From Leifsonia sp. Root227 (GTDB lineage Bacteria; Actinomycetota; Actinomycetes; Actinomycetales; Microbacteriaceae), in the NCBI RefSeq assembly GCF_001428745.1, contig NZ_LMIO01000003.1:310001-374000 (forward strand): 64,000 nucleotides of DNA, in the 5' to 3' direction. The notes under the pieces were generated by a model. That model saw only the letters and a list, made by a program, of their open reading frames with translations, was not told the origin of the DNA and ran no database searches. Of the stretch, positions 25,314 through 34,469 are shown one piece after another; the stretch's first letter is position 1, and each line of letters begins with the position of its first letter. The translations under genes and the position numbers were made by a program.

Positions 25314-25970
25314 CTAGGAGGCGATCTCCGGAGCCCAGTCGCCGGTGCCGAGGTACTGGACCTTCTTGGCGATGGAGACGGCGTGGTCCGCGAAGCGCTC
25401 GTGGTAGCGCGAGGCGAGCGTCGCATCCACGGTGTCGACGGCCTGGCCCTTCCAGGTCTCGCCGAGGACCTTGTCGAAGACGCTGACGTGCAGCTCGTCG
25501 ATCTGGTCGTCCTCGTTGCGGATCTCGTCGGCCAGCGCGAGGTCCTGGGTGCGCAGCAGCTCGGTGAGCTTCTGCGCGATCAGCACGTCGAGGCGCCCCA
25601 TCTCGGCGAACGTCGAGCGCAGGCTCTTCGGAACGACCTTGTCGGGGAAGCGGTAGCGCGCGAGCTGCGCGATGTGCTCGGCCATGTCGCCCATCCGCTC
25701 CAGCGACGCGCTGATGCGCAGGGCGCTCACGACGATGCGCAGGTCGCGGGCGACCGGCTGCTGGCGGGCGAGGATCTGGATGGACAGCTCGTCGAGGAGC
25801 ACGGTGAGCTCGTCGATCTTGTTGTCGTTGGCGATGACGTCCTCGGCGAGGCTGACATCGGAGTTGTTGAACGCCTGCGTCGCATTCTGGATGGAGACGA
25901 CGACGAGTTCCGCGATCTCGACGAGACGGTCTTGAACTTCCGCCAGCTCCTGCTGGAATACTTCGCGCAT
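25314..25970 (-). CDS. phoU: Phosphate signalling protein PhoU
   Basis: 218 aa from ATG 25970. It is all-helical with the two repeated PhoU three-helix bundles. The metal-binding motif of the first repeat reads NDNKIDEL and that of the second NEDDQIDEL (E/DxxxD patterns). PhoU links Pst transport activity to the sensor kinase and keeps the Pho regulon off in high phosphate. It is divergent from senX3-regX3, the arrangement found in Streptomyces and Mycobacterium. Confidence 0.96.
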   Translation of the reverse strand: MREVFQQELAEVQDRLVEIAELVVVSIQNATQAFNNSDVSLAEDVIANDNKIDELTVLLDELSIQILARQQPVARDLRIVVSALRISASLERMGDMAEHIAQLARYRFPDKVVPKSLRSTFAEMGRLDVLIAQKLTELLRTQDLALADEIRNEDDQIDELHVSVFDKVLGETWKGQAVDTVDATLASRYHERFADHAVSIAKKVQYLGTGDWAPEIAS

Positions 25971-26048
25971 GGGGTGTGGTCCTTCCTGGCGTGCGCACGC
26001 ACGCGGGATGCGGGGTCTTCTGACCTCGTGAGCATGTTCCCTTCGCCA

Positions 26049-26055
26049 GGTTAAC
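26049..26055 (-). promoter_or_regulatory. Possible PHO half-repeat in the phoU-senX3 intergenic region
   Basis: GTTAACC on the minus strand (26055-26049) matches one unit of the repeats before pstS and ppk. The neighbouring 11-nt unit (CGGCACC) is degenerate, so this is at best a weak PhoP site in the 190-bp divergent promoter region. Confidence 0.3.
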
Positions 26056-26160
26056 GGTTGGTGCCGTCAGCCTGAACACTGTCTAAAGTACCCGCGAAAA
26101 CACGCGGGTCGACGCGCATCGAGTGCAGTGGCCGGTTTGCGCATCCCATACGCTTGCCTC

Positions 26161-27312
26161 ATGGACTCCGCCTGGTTGGTGCTGCTGTCTCTGGCACTCG
26201 GCCTCGTGGTCGGCGCCGGATTCGTGTGGATCCTGCACATCGCCGCGAGACGGGGCGATCACGCCGTGCAGGTGGTGAGCCCCAGCGTTCCCGACGGTGT
26301 CGATCAGGTGCTGGATGCGCTGGAGTCGGCCGGTGTCGTGCTCGACCCGTCGAACAACGTGATCAAGGCGTCGCCTGGAGCGCACGCGATCGGGCTGGTC
26401 TGGAACGGCGCCCTCGTGCATCCCCACCTGGTGGAGCTGGTCGACAGGGTGCGCCGCAACGGCGATCCGATCACCGAGGACTGCGAGCTCGCTCGCGGCC
26501 CGTTCGGCGACGCGAACATCCACTTGAGCGTGCGCGTCGCCAGGCTCGGCTCGCGGTACGTGCTGCTGCTCGCCGAGGACCGCACGGAGTCGTTCAGGCT
26601 GGAGACGGTGCGGCGCGACTTCGTGGCCAACATCAGCCACGAGCTCAAGACGCCGATCGGCGCCGTCGGCCTGCTGGCGGAGGCGCTGGACGGGGCGTCC
26701 GACGACCCTGACCAGGTGCGTCGCTTCGCCCACCGGCTCACTCAGGAGGCGCATCGCCTCGCCCGCATCACCCAGGACATCATCGAGCTCAGCAGGCTGC
26801 AGGCGACGGATGCGATCGGCAACGCGGAGCGGATCAGTGCGCGCTCCGTGGTCGGCGCCGCCGTGGACCAGAACAGGGTCGCGGCGGAGACCCGCGGAAT
26901 CGAGCTCGCGGTGCGCGGGGACAAGGGGGCCGAGGTGATCGGCAACGAGCCTCTGCTGGTGACGGCCGTGCACAACCTCATCTCCAACGCCATCCAGTAC
27001 TCCCCGGACGACTCGCGCATCGGCGTCGGCGTGCGCGTGATCGACGGCGTCGTCGAGATCGCGGTCACCGACCAGGGCGAGGGCATCCCCGAGGACGACC
27101 TCGACCGCGTGTTCGAACGCTTCTTCCGCGTCGACCAGGCCCGCTCCCGCAACACGGGAGGGACCGGCCTCGGCCTCGCGATCGTCAAGCACGCCGTGCA
27201 GAACCACGGCGGAGAGGTGCGCGTCTGGTCGCAGCCCGGCCGCGGCTCGACGTTCACCATCCGGCTGCCGGAAGCATCCACTGTTCGTCCCCCGATAGGA
27301 GAACCAACGTGA
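26161..27312 (+). CDS. senX3: Phosphate sensor histidine kinase SenX3/PhoR-like
   Basis: 383 aa from ATG 26161, where the hydrophobic N-terminus begins (WLVLLSLALGLVVGAG). One membrane helix is followed by a PAS-like domain (~45-145). The HisKA domain has DFVANISHELKTP (phospho-acceptor H160), and the HATPase has N-, G1- and G2-box residues in NLISNAIQYSPDD, VTDQGEGIPEDDL and GGTGLGLAIVKH. It would sense Pst/PhoU status and phosphorylate RegX3, whose gene overlaps it by four bases. A small 7-bp hairpin (26090-26109) lies in the presumed leader. Confidence 0.94.
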   Translation: MDSAWLVLLSLALGLVVGAGFVWILHIAARRGDHAVQVVSPSVPDGVDQVLDALESAGVVLDPSNNVIKASPGAHAIGLVWNGALVHPHLVELVDRVRRNGDPITEDCELARGPFGDANIHLSVRVARLGSRYVLLLAEDRTESFRLETVRRDFVANISHELKTPIGAVGLLAEALDGASDDPDQVRRFAHRLTQEAHRLARITQDIIELSRLQATDAIGNAERISARSVVGAAVDQNRVAAETRGIELAVRGDKGAEVIGNEPLLVTAVHNLISNAIQYSPDDSRIGVGVRVIDGVVEIAVTDQGEGIPEDDLDRVFERFFRVDQARSRNTGGTGLGLAIVKHAVQNHGGEVRVWSQPGRGSTFTIRLPEASTVRPPIGEPT

Positions 27313-27992
27313 CATCCATCCTGCTCGTCGAGGATGAGGCCGCTCTGAGCGAGCCGCTCGCCTACCTTCTGAAGCGCGAAGGCTACGACGTGACGGTCGC
27401 AGAGGACGGGCCGACAGCGCTCGCCGAGTTCGACAAGGGAGGGGCGGACCTGGTCCTCCTCGACCTGATGCTCCCCGGCATCCCCGGCACCGAGGTGTGC
27501 AGGGAGATCCGCACACGCTCGTCTGTGCCGATCATCATGCTGACGGCGAAGGACTCCGAAGTCGACATCGTGGTGGGGCTGGAGCTCGGCGCCGACGACT
27601 ACGTGACCAAGCCGTACTCGTCCCGCGAGCTGCTCGCGCGCATCCGGGCCGTGCTGCGGCGCAGGGTGGAGGCGGAGGAGGCGATCGACGAGGCGATCCT
27701 CGAGGCCGGTTCCGTGCGCATGGATGTGGACAGGCACACCGTGCAGGTGAACGGCTCGGAGATCTCCATGCCGCTGAAGGAATTCGAGCTGCTGGAGCTG
27801 CTGCTGCGCAACGCAGGACGCGTGCTGACGCGTGGTCAGCTGATCGACCGGGTGTGGGGGAGCGACTACTTCGGCGACACCAAGACCCTGGATGTGCATA
27901 TCAAGCGCATCCGGTCGCGGATCGAGGAGAGCCCGTCCGAGCCGGCGATGCTGGTCACGGTGCGCGGGCTCGGCTACCGCTTCAACGCGTAG
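27309..27992 (+). CDS. regX3: Response regulator RegX3/PhoP-like
   Basis: 227 aa from GTG 27309, overlapping the senX3 stop (GTGA). The receiver domain has the acidic pocket VEDE, phospho-acceptor D52 in LLDLMLPG, and the switch residues T/K in MLTAKD and YVTKPY. The OmpR winged helix (~130-225) reads ISMPLKEFELLELLLRNAGRVLTRGQLIDRVWG. It should bind the 11-nt PHO-type direct repeats before pstS and ppk. A long hairpin starts a few bases after the stop. Confidence 0.95.
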   Translation: MTSILLVEDEAALSEPLAYLLKREGYDVTVAEDGPTALAEFDKGGADLVLLDLMLPGIPGTEVCREIRTRSSVPIIMLTAKDSEVDIVVGLELGADDYVTKPYSSRELLARIRAVLRRRVEAEEAIDEAILEAGSVRMDVDRHTVQVNGSEISMPLKEFELLELLLRNAGRVLTRGQLIDRVWGSDYFGDTKTLDVHIKRIRSRIEESPSEPAMLVTVRGLGYRFNA

Positions 27993-27998
27993 AAACGC

Positions 27999-28061
27999 AA
28001 TCGACTCCGGACTTCTTCACGCTTCGCTCGGCGCGTCGCATGAAGAAGTCCGGAGTCGATT
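27999..28061. terminator. 24-bp hairpin between regX3 and a convergent lipoprotein gene
   Basis: Arms 27999-28022 and 28038-28061 pair with a single C/A mismatch around TTCGCTCGGCGCGTC. The loop matches that of the gpmA-phoU hairpin in 12 of 13 positions. Three stem differences between the two elements are compensated on the opposite arm, so base pairing has been kept. Confidence 0.85.
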
Positions 28062-28073
28062 GTTCGTGTGGGG

Positions 28074-28580
28074 CTACTTGGTGGCCGGCAGGATGGTCGG
28101 CGGAACCAGGTCGCGGTATTCGGGCAGCGCGCCATCGAGCACGGGGACCTTGAGGTTGACGCCCGTCTCGTCTCCGTACTGGAAGAAGACGTTGTAGAGC
28201 GAGCCGGGCTTGCCGTCGAAGTTGGCGAAGAAGACGTTGCTGCTGGAGCTGGACTGCGGGTGGCTGCCGAGCTGCTTGACCTGGCCGGGCTTGACCGTGA
28301 CCTGCGCGGTCGCGGCGCTCTGGTCGCCGCCCTGGATGGAGAGGTCGATGCTCTTCGAGTCGTTGTTGACGAGCGTGACGACCAGGTTGCCGACGGTGCC
28401 GTCCTTCGCATCCGTGATGATGATGGCGTTGCGCACGTCGATCTGGCCGACGTTGCCGCTCACCCCGTCACTGGCGTCGTAGTGCTTCGTGGTGGCCTGC
28501 GGTGCGATGAAGCCGCAACCCGCCGTTCCGAACGCGACCGCCAGAGCAAGGGCGATGGACGCTGCGACACGAGCTTTCAC
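28074..28580 (-). CDS. Putative lipoprotein near regX3/carD
   Basis: 168 aa from GTG 28580, which gives a normal signal peptide (VKARVAASIALALAVAFG) ending in TAGC, a slightly non-standard lipobox with Cys22. The mature protein has a beta-sandwich-like pattern, including VRNAIIITDAKDG and LVVTLVNNDSKSIDL, and an acidic C-terminal stretch. It resembles exported actinobacterial lipoproteins of unknown role found next to phosphate-regulation genes; I cannot assign a function. It converges on regX3 and shares the intergenic hairpin as its terminator. Confidence 0.72.
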   Translation of the reverse strand: MKARVAASIALALAVAFGTAGCGFIAPQATTKHYDASDGVSGNVGQIDVRNAIIITDAKDGTVGNLVVTLVNNDSKSIDLSIQGGDQSAATAQVTVKPGQVKQLGSHPQSSSSSNVFFANFDGKPGSLYNVFFQYGDETGVNLKVPVLDGALPEYRDLVPPTILPATK

Positions 28581-28745
28581 TGAATGACCCTCCAGATCGT
28601 TCCGCTCGGCCTGCGAATGCGCCGTGTGAGGAAGCGGAATGCTGTTCGAGTTTAGCGTATGCGCACGGGCGCTCAGGCGCGCGAAGGCGAACCTTAGCAT
28701 GTGCCTCATGTGGTATCCTAGTAGTTGCTGAAGGGACATCAATCT

Positions 28746-29228
28746 ATGCTTTTCGAGGTTGGCGAAACCGTCGTTTACCCCCACCACGGTGCTGCGACTA
28801 TCACCGAAGTCAAGAAGAGAATCATCAAGGGTGAAGAGAAGCTGTACCTCAAGCTCAATGTGACTCAGGGCGACCTCACGATCGAGGTGCCCGCTGAGAA
28901 CGTCGACCTGGTCGGCGTCCGCGACGTCATCGGTAAAGAGGGCCTCGACCGCGTGTTCGAGGTGCTGCGCGCTCCGTTCACCGAGGAGCCCACCAACTGG
29001 TCCCGCCGCTACAAGGCGAACCTTGAGAAGCTCGCCTCCGGCGACGTCATCAAGGTCTCCGAGGTCGTCCGCGACCTGTGGCGCCGCGACCAGGACCGCG
29101 GCCTGTCCGCCGGTGAGAAGCGGATGCTCGCGAAGGCTCGTCAGATCCTGATCTCCGAGCTCGCGCTCGCCGAGAAGACCGACGACGAGAAGGCATCGAG
29201 CCTGCTCGACGAGGTCCTGGCCTCCTAA
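28746..29228 (+). CDS. carD: RNA polymerase-binding transcription factor CarD
   Basis: 160 aa from ATG 28746. The N-terminal RNAP-interaction Tudor-like domain begins [19 protein letters not shown], and the C-terminal helical DNA-binding domain includes [13 protein letters not shown] and [23 protein letters not shown], with the conserved tryptophan that wedges open promoters. It stabilises open complexes at rRNA and many other promoters. It heads the operon with ispDF, whose GTG directly follows its TAA. An extended -10-like TGGTATCCT (~28710-28718) precedes the gene. Confidence 0.97.
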   Translation: MLFEVGETVVYPHHGAATITEVKKRIIKGEEKLYLKLNVTQGDLTIEVPAENVDLVGVRDVIGKEGLDRVFEVLRAPFTEEPTNWSRRYKANLEKLASGDVIKVSEVVRDLWRRDQDRGLSAGEKRMLAKARQILISELALAEKTDDEKASSLLDEVLAS

Positions 29229-30392
29229 GTGTCGCCGCGCCTCGCGGTGGTGATCGTTGCCGCCGGTAATGGCACGCGCCTGGGCGCAGAGCTCCCGAAA
29301 GCCTTCGTGGCTCTCGGGGGCTCTACTCTTCTCGAGCGGTCCGTTCATGCCGTCGCGGGAATGGGCGAGCCTGCGCAGGTCGTCGTCGTCGCGCCCGCCG
29401 AGCTCGTCGCAGAGGCGGAGGAGCTCGCATCCGGTGCGTTCGGCGCGCCCGTGACCGTCGTGCCCGGTGGCGCAACGCGCCAGCAGTCGGTCGCGGCGGG
29501 GATCGCGGCGCTCGATGCCTCCGTCGAGGTGGTGCTCGTGCACGACGCGGCCCGCGCGCTCACGCCGTCCTCGCTCTTCGACGCCGTCGCAGCAGCGGTG
29601 GATGCGCGCGGCCACGGCGTCGTGCCCGGTCTGCCGGTCAGCGACACCATCAAGCGGGTGGGCGCCGACGGCGAGATCCACGAGACCGTCGACCGCTCTG
29701 TGCTCTCCGCGGTGCAGACCCCGCAGGGCTTCCCCCGCGCCGATCTGGAAGCCGCATACGCCGCCGCGGAGTCGGACGAGACGGACGACGCGGGGCTGGT
29801 GGCCGCATCCGGTCGGGCCGTCTCCGTCATCCCCGGGGATGCGCTGGCGTTCAAGATCACGACACCGTGGGACCTCCGCCGCGCTGAGGAGCTGGTCTCG
29901 GGCGTCTCGCAGGCCGTGCCGCGCGTCGGCCTCGGCACGGACACGCACGCGTTCGACCAGGATGCGGAGCTCTGGCTGGCCGGACTGCACTGGCCGGGCG
30001 AGGCGGGGCTGGCCGGGCACAGCGACGGGGATGCGGTCGCGCACGCGATCACGGACGCTCTGCTCGCCGCCGCAGGGCTGGGCGACATCGGCGGGGTGTT
30101 CGGCACGAGCGACCCTCGTTTCGTCGGCGCGCACGGTGCGGTGTTCCTGACCGAGACCAGGCGGCTCGTCGAGCAGGCGGGATTCCGGATCGGGAACGTA
30201 TCCGTTCAGCTCGTCGGCAACCGGCCGAAGTTCGCGCCGCGACGCGAGGAGGCGGAGGCGCTGCTCGGCGGCATCCTCGGCGCCCCGGTGTCGGTGTCGG
30301 CGACGACGACGGACGGCCTGGGATTCACCGGCCGCGGAGAGGGCATTGCGGCGTTCGCCACAGCTCTCGTTCTCCACAGCCCGCAGTTCTGA
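29229..30392 (+). CDS. ispDF: Bifunctional IspD/IspF (MEP pathway)
   Basis: 387 aa from GTG 29229, abutting the carD stop. Residues ~1-230 are IspD, with the nucleotide-binding [20 protein letters not shown] and [10 protein letters not shown]. Residues ~233-387 are IspF, with the metal-binding [26 protein letters not shown] and the C-terminal [18 protein letters not shown]. The fusion performs two non-consecutive steps of the methylerythritol phosphate route to isoprenoids (CTP transfer and cyclisation). Fused IspDF is known in several bacteria; many actinobacteria keep the genes separate. Confidence 0.96.
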   Translation: MSPRLAVVIVAAGNGTRLGAELPKAFVALGGSTLLERSVHAVAGMGEPAQVVVVAPAELVAEAEELASGAFGAPVTVVPGGATRQQSVAAGIAALDASVEVVLVHDAARALTPSSLFDAVAAAVDARGHGVVPGLPVSDTIKRVGADGEIHETVDRSVLSAVQTPQGFPRADLEAAYAAAESDETDDAGLVAASGRAVSVIPGDALAFKITTPWDLRRAEELVSGVSQAVPRVGLGTDTHAFDQDAELWLAGLHWPGEAGLAGHSDGDAVAHAITDALLAAAGLGDIGGVFGTSDPRFVGAHGAVFLTETRRLVEQAGFRIGNVSVQLVGNRPKFAPRREEAEALLGGILGAPVSVSATTTDGLGFTGRGEGIAAFATALVLHSPQF

Positions 30393-30457
30393 CGAGTTGT
30401 CGACATGTTCGATCGCTCGCGCGGCACCTGCGCGGCCCGGCCCGTAGGCTGTATGCC

Positions 30458-31891
30458 GTGACTGTGCGACTCTACGACACGAAGGCCGGTGCCCTTCGCG
30501 ACTTCATCCCCCTCCGCGACGGCGAAGTGGGGATCTACGTCTGCGGACCCACCGTGCAGTCGTCGCCGCACATCGGCCACCTGCGCTCCGCTCTCGTCTA
30601 CGACCAGCTGCGACGCTGGCTGACCTACCGGGGATACGACGTCACGCTGGTGCGCAACGTCACAGACATCGACGACAAGATCCTCATCAACGCCGCCGCC
30701 GCCCGCGCATCGGGGAGCGCGGAGGAGTGGTGGGCGCTCGCGTACCGGTTCGAGCTCGAATTCACTGCGGGGTATACGGCGCTGGGCGTGCAGGCGCCCA
30801 CCTACGAGCCGCGGGCGACCGCGAGCATCCCGCAGATGCAGGAGATCATCGCGAGGCTGATCGAGCGTGGTCACGCGTACGCGGCGGCGGACGGCTCCGG
30901 CGACGTCTACTTCGACGTGAAGAGCTGGCCGGCGTACGGGGAGCTCACCAGGCAGAGCATCGACAACATGGAGGCGGCGGCGGACGCCGACCTTCGCGAC
31001 AAACGCGACCCGCGCGACTTCGCCCTGTGGAAGGGCCGCAAGGCCGACGAGCCGCAGTCCGCGGCGTTCCCGTCGCCGTGGGGCGATGGCCGCCCCGGCT
31101 GGCACATCGAGTGCTCAGCCATGTCGCGCCGCTACCTCGGGCCGCAGTTCGACATTCACGGCGGGGGCCTCGACCTGCGCTTCCCGCACCACGAGAACGA
31201 GATCGCCCAGTCAACGGCGGCGGGGGATGCGTTCGCCAACTACTGGGTGCACAACGGCCTGGTGAACGTGAACGGCCAGAAGATGAGCAAGTCGCTCGGC
31301 AACTCGGTCTACGCGGCCGATCTGCTCGGCGCCGCACGGCCGCTGGTGGTGCGGTACTACCTCGGGGCAGCGCACTACCGGTCCACCATCGACTTCCACG
31401 ACGGATCGCTGGAGGAGGCGGAGGCGGCGCTCGAGCGCATCTCCGGGTTCTTCGAGCGCGTCGACCGGCGGCTCGCGGGAACGCGCTTCGCAGGCAGCGG
31501 CGTCGAGACCGTCCCCGACGCCTTCGCGGAGGCGATGGACGACGACCTCGCCGTCCCGCAGGCCATCGCCGTGCTGCACGACACGGTGCGTTCAGGAAAC
31601 GCGGCACTGGATGCGGAAGACTTGGAAGCCGCCGCCGCAGCACGCGGGCACGCGCTCGCGATGGCGGAGGTGCTGGGCATCAACCCGTTGTCCCCGCACT
31701 GGAACACGGCAGGGTCGTCTGCGGCGGATGCCGCACTCGGTCAGCTGGTCGAGCGACTGCTCGCCGACAGGCAGGCGGCCAGGCAGGCGAAAGACTTTGC
31801 GGCAGCAGACCGCATCCGCGACGAACTGACGAGCGCGGGAATCACCATCGAAGACACCCAGACGGGGTCGCATTGGAGCATCGAATCATGA
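30458..31891 (+). CDS. cysS: Cysteinyl-tRNA synthetase
   Basis: 477 aa from GTG 30458. Class I synthetase signatures are [14 protein letters not shown] and KMSKSLGNS. The zinc-site cysteine is in the N-terminal [10 protein letters not shown], with further ligands in [14 protein letters not shown] and [11 protein letters not shown]. The C-terminal helical domain includes [22 protein letters not shown] (given here as its key residues), normal for CysS. It charges tRNA-Cys. It overlaps rlmB by four bases (ATGA), and the cysS-rlmB pair after ispDF is a conserved actinobacterial arrangement. Confidence 0.97.
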   Translation: MTVRLYDTKAGALRDFIPLRDGEVGIYVCGPTVQSSPHIGHLRSALVYDQLRRWLTYRGYDVTLVRNVTDIDDKILINAAAARASGSAEEWWALAYRFELEFTAGYTALGVQAPTYEPRATASIPQMQEIIARLIERGHAYAAADGSGDVYFDVKSWPAYGELTRQSIDNMEAAADADLRDKRDPRDFALWKGRKADEPQSAAFPSPWGDGRPGWHIECSAMSRRYLGPQFDIHGGGLDLRFPHHENEIAQSTAAGDAFANYWVHNGLVNVNGQKMSKSLGNSVYAADLLGAARPLVVRYYLGAAHYRSTIDFHDGSLEEAEAALERISGFFERVDRRLAGTRFAGSGVETVPDAFAEAMDDDLAVPQAIAVLHDTVRSGNAALDAEDLEAAAAARGHALAMAEVLGINPLSPHWNTAGSSAADAALGQLVERLLADRQAARQAKDFAAADRIRDELTSAGITIEDTQTGSHWSIES

Positions 31892-32946
31892 AGAACTCGG
31901 GTGGAAAGCCCCGCGCCGGGGCCGTGAGGAAAAGCCGCAAGGGTCCCCAGGTGGGCTCCGGCGGCCAGGGACGGCAGGCTCTCGAAGGCAAGAAGCCGAC
32001 GCCGAAGGCGGAGGACCGTCCGTACCACCCCGCTGGCAAGGCGAAGGCGGCGCGCGAGCGCTACGTCGCAGCCGGCGGGCGCGGCAAGCCGGGCGAGGGC
32101 CGAGGACAGGGCTCCGGCCAGGGCCGTGGGCGCGGCGACACCACTCCCCGCGGTGCGTCCGGCGCTGCTCGCCGTGCCAAGTCGGGAGACGAGAGCGAGA
32201 TCGTCACCGGCCGCAACTCGGTCGTCGAAGCGCTGCGGGCGCACATTCCGGCCAGCACGCTCTACATCGCCGCACGCGTCGAGATGGACGAGCGGGTGAA
32301 GGAGATCCTGTCGATCGCCACCGGCCGCGGACTCCCGATCCTCGAGGTCATGCGTCCGGAGCTCGACCGGCTCGCCGGTCGCGACTCGGTGCACCAGGGT
32401 GTCGCGCTCAAGGTTCCGCCGTACGAGTACGCGCACCCGGCCGACCTGCTCGACCTCACCATCCGCAAGGGCCAGACGCCGCTGTTCGTCGCTCTCGACG
32501 GGATCACCGACCCGCGCAACCTCGGGGCGATCATCCGCTCGACGGCCGCGTTCGGCGGGCAGGGCGTCATCGTCCCGCAGCGTCGCTCCGTGGGCATGAC
32601 CGCGTCCGCGTGGAAGACGTCGGCCGGCGCCGCGGCGCGCACCCCCGTCGCGATGGCCGCCAACCTCACCCAGACGCTCAAGGCGTTCAAGGAGGCAGGT
32701 GTCTTCGTGCTCGGCCTCGACGGCGGAGGCGACGTGTCGCTGCCCGGGCTGTCGTTCGCCGACCGGCCCGTGGTGATCGTGGTCGGAAGCGAGGGCAAGG
32801 GGCTGTCGCGTCTCGTCACGGAGACCTGCGACGCGATCGTGTCCATCCCGATCACGGCGACCACCGAGTCGCTGAACGCGGGTATCGCCACCAGCGTCAC
32901 CCTCTACGAGATCGCGAAGCTGCGCGCCGAGGCCGGCACGAAGTAG
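31888..32946 (+). CDS. rlmB: 23S rRNA (guanosine-2'-O)-methyltransferase RlmB-like
   Basis: 352 aa from ATG 31888. A disordered Gly/Lys/Arg-rich N-terminus (~1-100) precedes the SpoU substrate-binding domain ([14 protein letters not shown]). The SPOUT catalytic domain has [36 protein letters not shown] and the knot motif [18 protein letters not shown]. It methylates the ribose of a 23S rRNA guanosine. The basic tail, common in actinobacterial homologues, probably aids RNA binding. It is the last gene of the carD-ispDF-cysS operon and is followed by a 20-bp hairpin. Confidence 0.94.
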   Translation: MKNSGGKPRAGAVRKSRKGPQVGSGGQGRQALEGKKPTPKAEDRPYHPAGKAKAARERYVAAGGRGKPGEGRGQGSGQGRGRGDTTPRGASGAARRAKSGDESEIVTGRNSVVEALRAHIPASTLYIAARVEMDERVKEILSIATGRGLPILEVMRPELDRLAGRDSVHQGVALKVPPYEYAHPADLLDLTIRKGQTPLFVALDGITDPRNLGAIIRSTAAFGGQGVIVPQRRSVGMTASAWKTSAGAAARTPVAMAANLTQTLKAFKEAGVFVLGLDGGGDVSLPGLSFADRPVVIVVGSEGKGLSRLVTETCDAIVSIPITATTESLNAGIATSVTLYEIAKLRAEAGTK

Positions 32947-32957
32947 CCCGTGAACAG

Positions 32958-33015
32958 CGAGATGCCGGTAACGGCGCCGATTTCGATTGATCTCAGCGCC
33001 GTTACCGGCATCTCG
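32958..33015. terminator. 20-bp perfect hairpin between rlmB and the DUF4032 gene
   Basis: Arms 32958-32977 and 32996-33015 are exact inverted copies around an 18-nt loop. A few further outer pairs (32953-32955 with 33018-33020) extend the stem. The element lies between convergent genes and likely ends both transcripts. Confidence 0.82.
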
Positions 33016-33046
33016 TCGTTGTGAGGCGGGTGAGGGGTGCGGCGGG

Positions 33047-34354
33047 TCAGACCTTGCTGCGCCAGTCGTCGGCGTCGTCGTCCTCGTCGCCCGTTCCCGT
33101 CTCCGAGGCGAGGATCGGGATGCTGATGGTCTCCGTCGGCGGCGCGATCACGGTGGCCTCGTCGCGGCGGTGGCGGAGGATGTCGTTGATGTACGACGTC
33201 AGCGCCTCGGCGAGCGGCACATCCCTGCCCTCAGCCTGCGACATGAACCAGCGGTGCTCCAGGAGCTGGTGGAAGACCTCCGCCGGTTCCAGCTTGCCCT
33301 TGAGGTCGGCGGGGATCGCCCGGACGACCGGCTCGAAGACGCGCATCAGCCACTCGTGCGCCATCGCCTCCTCGTCGAGGCCCTGCTTGCCGAGCGTCGC
33401 CGAGTACGAGTCCAGGTCGTTGAGCAGACGGCGGGCCTGGTTCTCGCCGGTGTCGAGGCCGGTGAGCCGCAGCAGCCTGCGCTGGTGGTGCCCGGCGTCC
33501 ACCACCTTCGGCTGGATGCGCACGGTGGTTCCCTCGTCGGAGGTCTTGATCGCGAGCTCCTCGATGTCGAAACCGAGGTCGTTGAGGCGGTCCACCCGCT
33601 GGTTGATGCGCCAGCGCTCGGACGACTTGAACGACTCGCTGCCTGTCAGCTCCTTCCAGAGCGACCGGTACGCGGCGACGATGCCGTTGGACACCTTGAT
33701 CGGGTCGAGCTCCTCGTCGACGCGGCCCCCCGCCTCGAGGTCCATCAGCTCGCCGGCGATGTTGACGCGTGCGATCTCCAGGTCGTTCTCGCGCTGACCG
33801 TTGGAGAGGCCGCCGTCGTAGAGCTGGCCGGTCTCCGCATCCACCAGGTAGGCGGCGAACGCACCGGCGTCGCGACGGAAGAGCGTGTTGGACAGCGACA
33901 CGTCGCCCCAGAAGAAGCCGACGATGTGCAGGCGCACGAGCAGCACGGCCAGCGCATCCACCAGCCTGGTCGCGGTGTCGGGGCGCAGGGTCTGCGAGAA
34001 CAGCGCGCGGTAGGGGAGCGAGAACTTGAGGTGGCGGGTGACCAGCACGGCCTTCAACGGGTCGCCCTCGTCGTCCGTGCGGTTCTTGATGACCGCGACG
34101 GGGTCGACGCACGGGATGTCGACGCGCTGCAGGGTGCGCAGCATCTCGTACTCGCGGGTGGCCATCTCCGCCGTCGTCTCCTTGATGGCGATGACGTAGC
34201 CGGACAGGTTCGCGAAGCGGACGAGGTGGCGCGAGATGCCCTTCGGGAGGACCGCGATGTGCTCGCTCGTCCACTCGTCGAGTGGAAGGTTCCACGGGAG
34301 GTCGAGGAGGGCGGGATCGACGGTCGCCGCGGTGATGTTGAGGGAGCCTGCCAT
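33047..34354 (-). CDS. DUF4032 kinase-fold protein
   Basis: 435 aa from ATG 34354. The N-terminal half has protein-kinase-like landmarks: a lysine strand VIAIKET (K58), a catalytic-loop-like HIVGFFWGDVSLSNTLF (D151, N156) and an acidic metal-binding VDAETG (D172). These are reminiscent of lipopolysaccharide kinases. The remainder, after ~residue 230, is the helical DUF4032 domain (LGFDIEELAIKTSD, LMRVFEPVVRAIPADL). The family is widespread in actinobacteria and uncharacterised. The residue pattern suggests a phosphotransferase, but the substrate is unknown. It faces away from the sugar ATPase gene. Confidence 0.82.
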   Translation of the reverse strand: MAGSLNITAATVDPALLDLPWNLPLDEWTSEHIAVLPKGISRHLVRFANLSGYVIAIKETTAEMATREYEMLRTLQRVDIPCVDPVAVIKNRTDDEGDPLKAVLVTRHLKFSLPYRALFSQTLRPDTATRLVDALAVLLVRLHIVGFFWGDVSLSNTLFRRDAGAFAAYLVDAETGQLYDGGLSNGQRENDLEIARVNIAGELMDLEAGGRVDEELDPIKVSNGIVAAYRSLWKELTGSESFKSSERWRINQRVDRLNDLGFDIEELAIKTSDEGTTVRIQPKVVDAGHHQRRLLRLTGLDTGENQARRLLNDLDSYSATLGKQGLDEEAMAHEWLMRVFEPVVRAIPADLKGKLEPAEVFHQLLEHRWFMSQAEGRDVPLAEALTSYINDILRHRRDEATVIAPPTETISIPILASETGTGDEDDDADDWRSKV

Positions 34355-34411
34355 GATGAAAACCTATCGGATGCGGGTGGGAGCGCTGGAGGCGGGGAAC
34401 GAGCAGCGGGG

Positions 34412-34453
34412 AAAAAGACAGTGCCGCAGTCCGTGAAGGACTGCGGCACTGTC
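34412..34453 (-). terminator. Intrinsic terminator after the sugar-importer ATPase gene
   Basis: A perfect 16-bp stem (34417-34432 and 34438-34453) with a 5-nt loop is followed on the minus strand by five T residues. It lies 17 bases beyond the stop of the minus-strand ugpC-like gene. Confidence 0.92.
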
Positions 34454-34469
34454 AGGTTGCGTTACGACC

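Noticed and set aside
26049..26109. A full PHO box and a regulatory hairpin in the phoU-senX3 gap
   Set aside because: Only one GTTAACC unit is good and the 7-bp hairpin has no supporting feature; listed only as a weak half-site.
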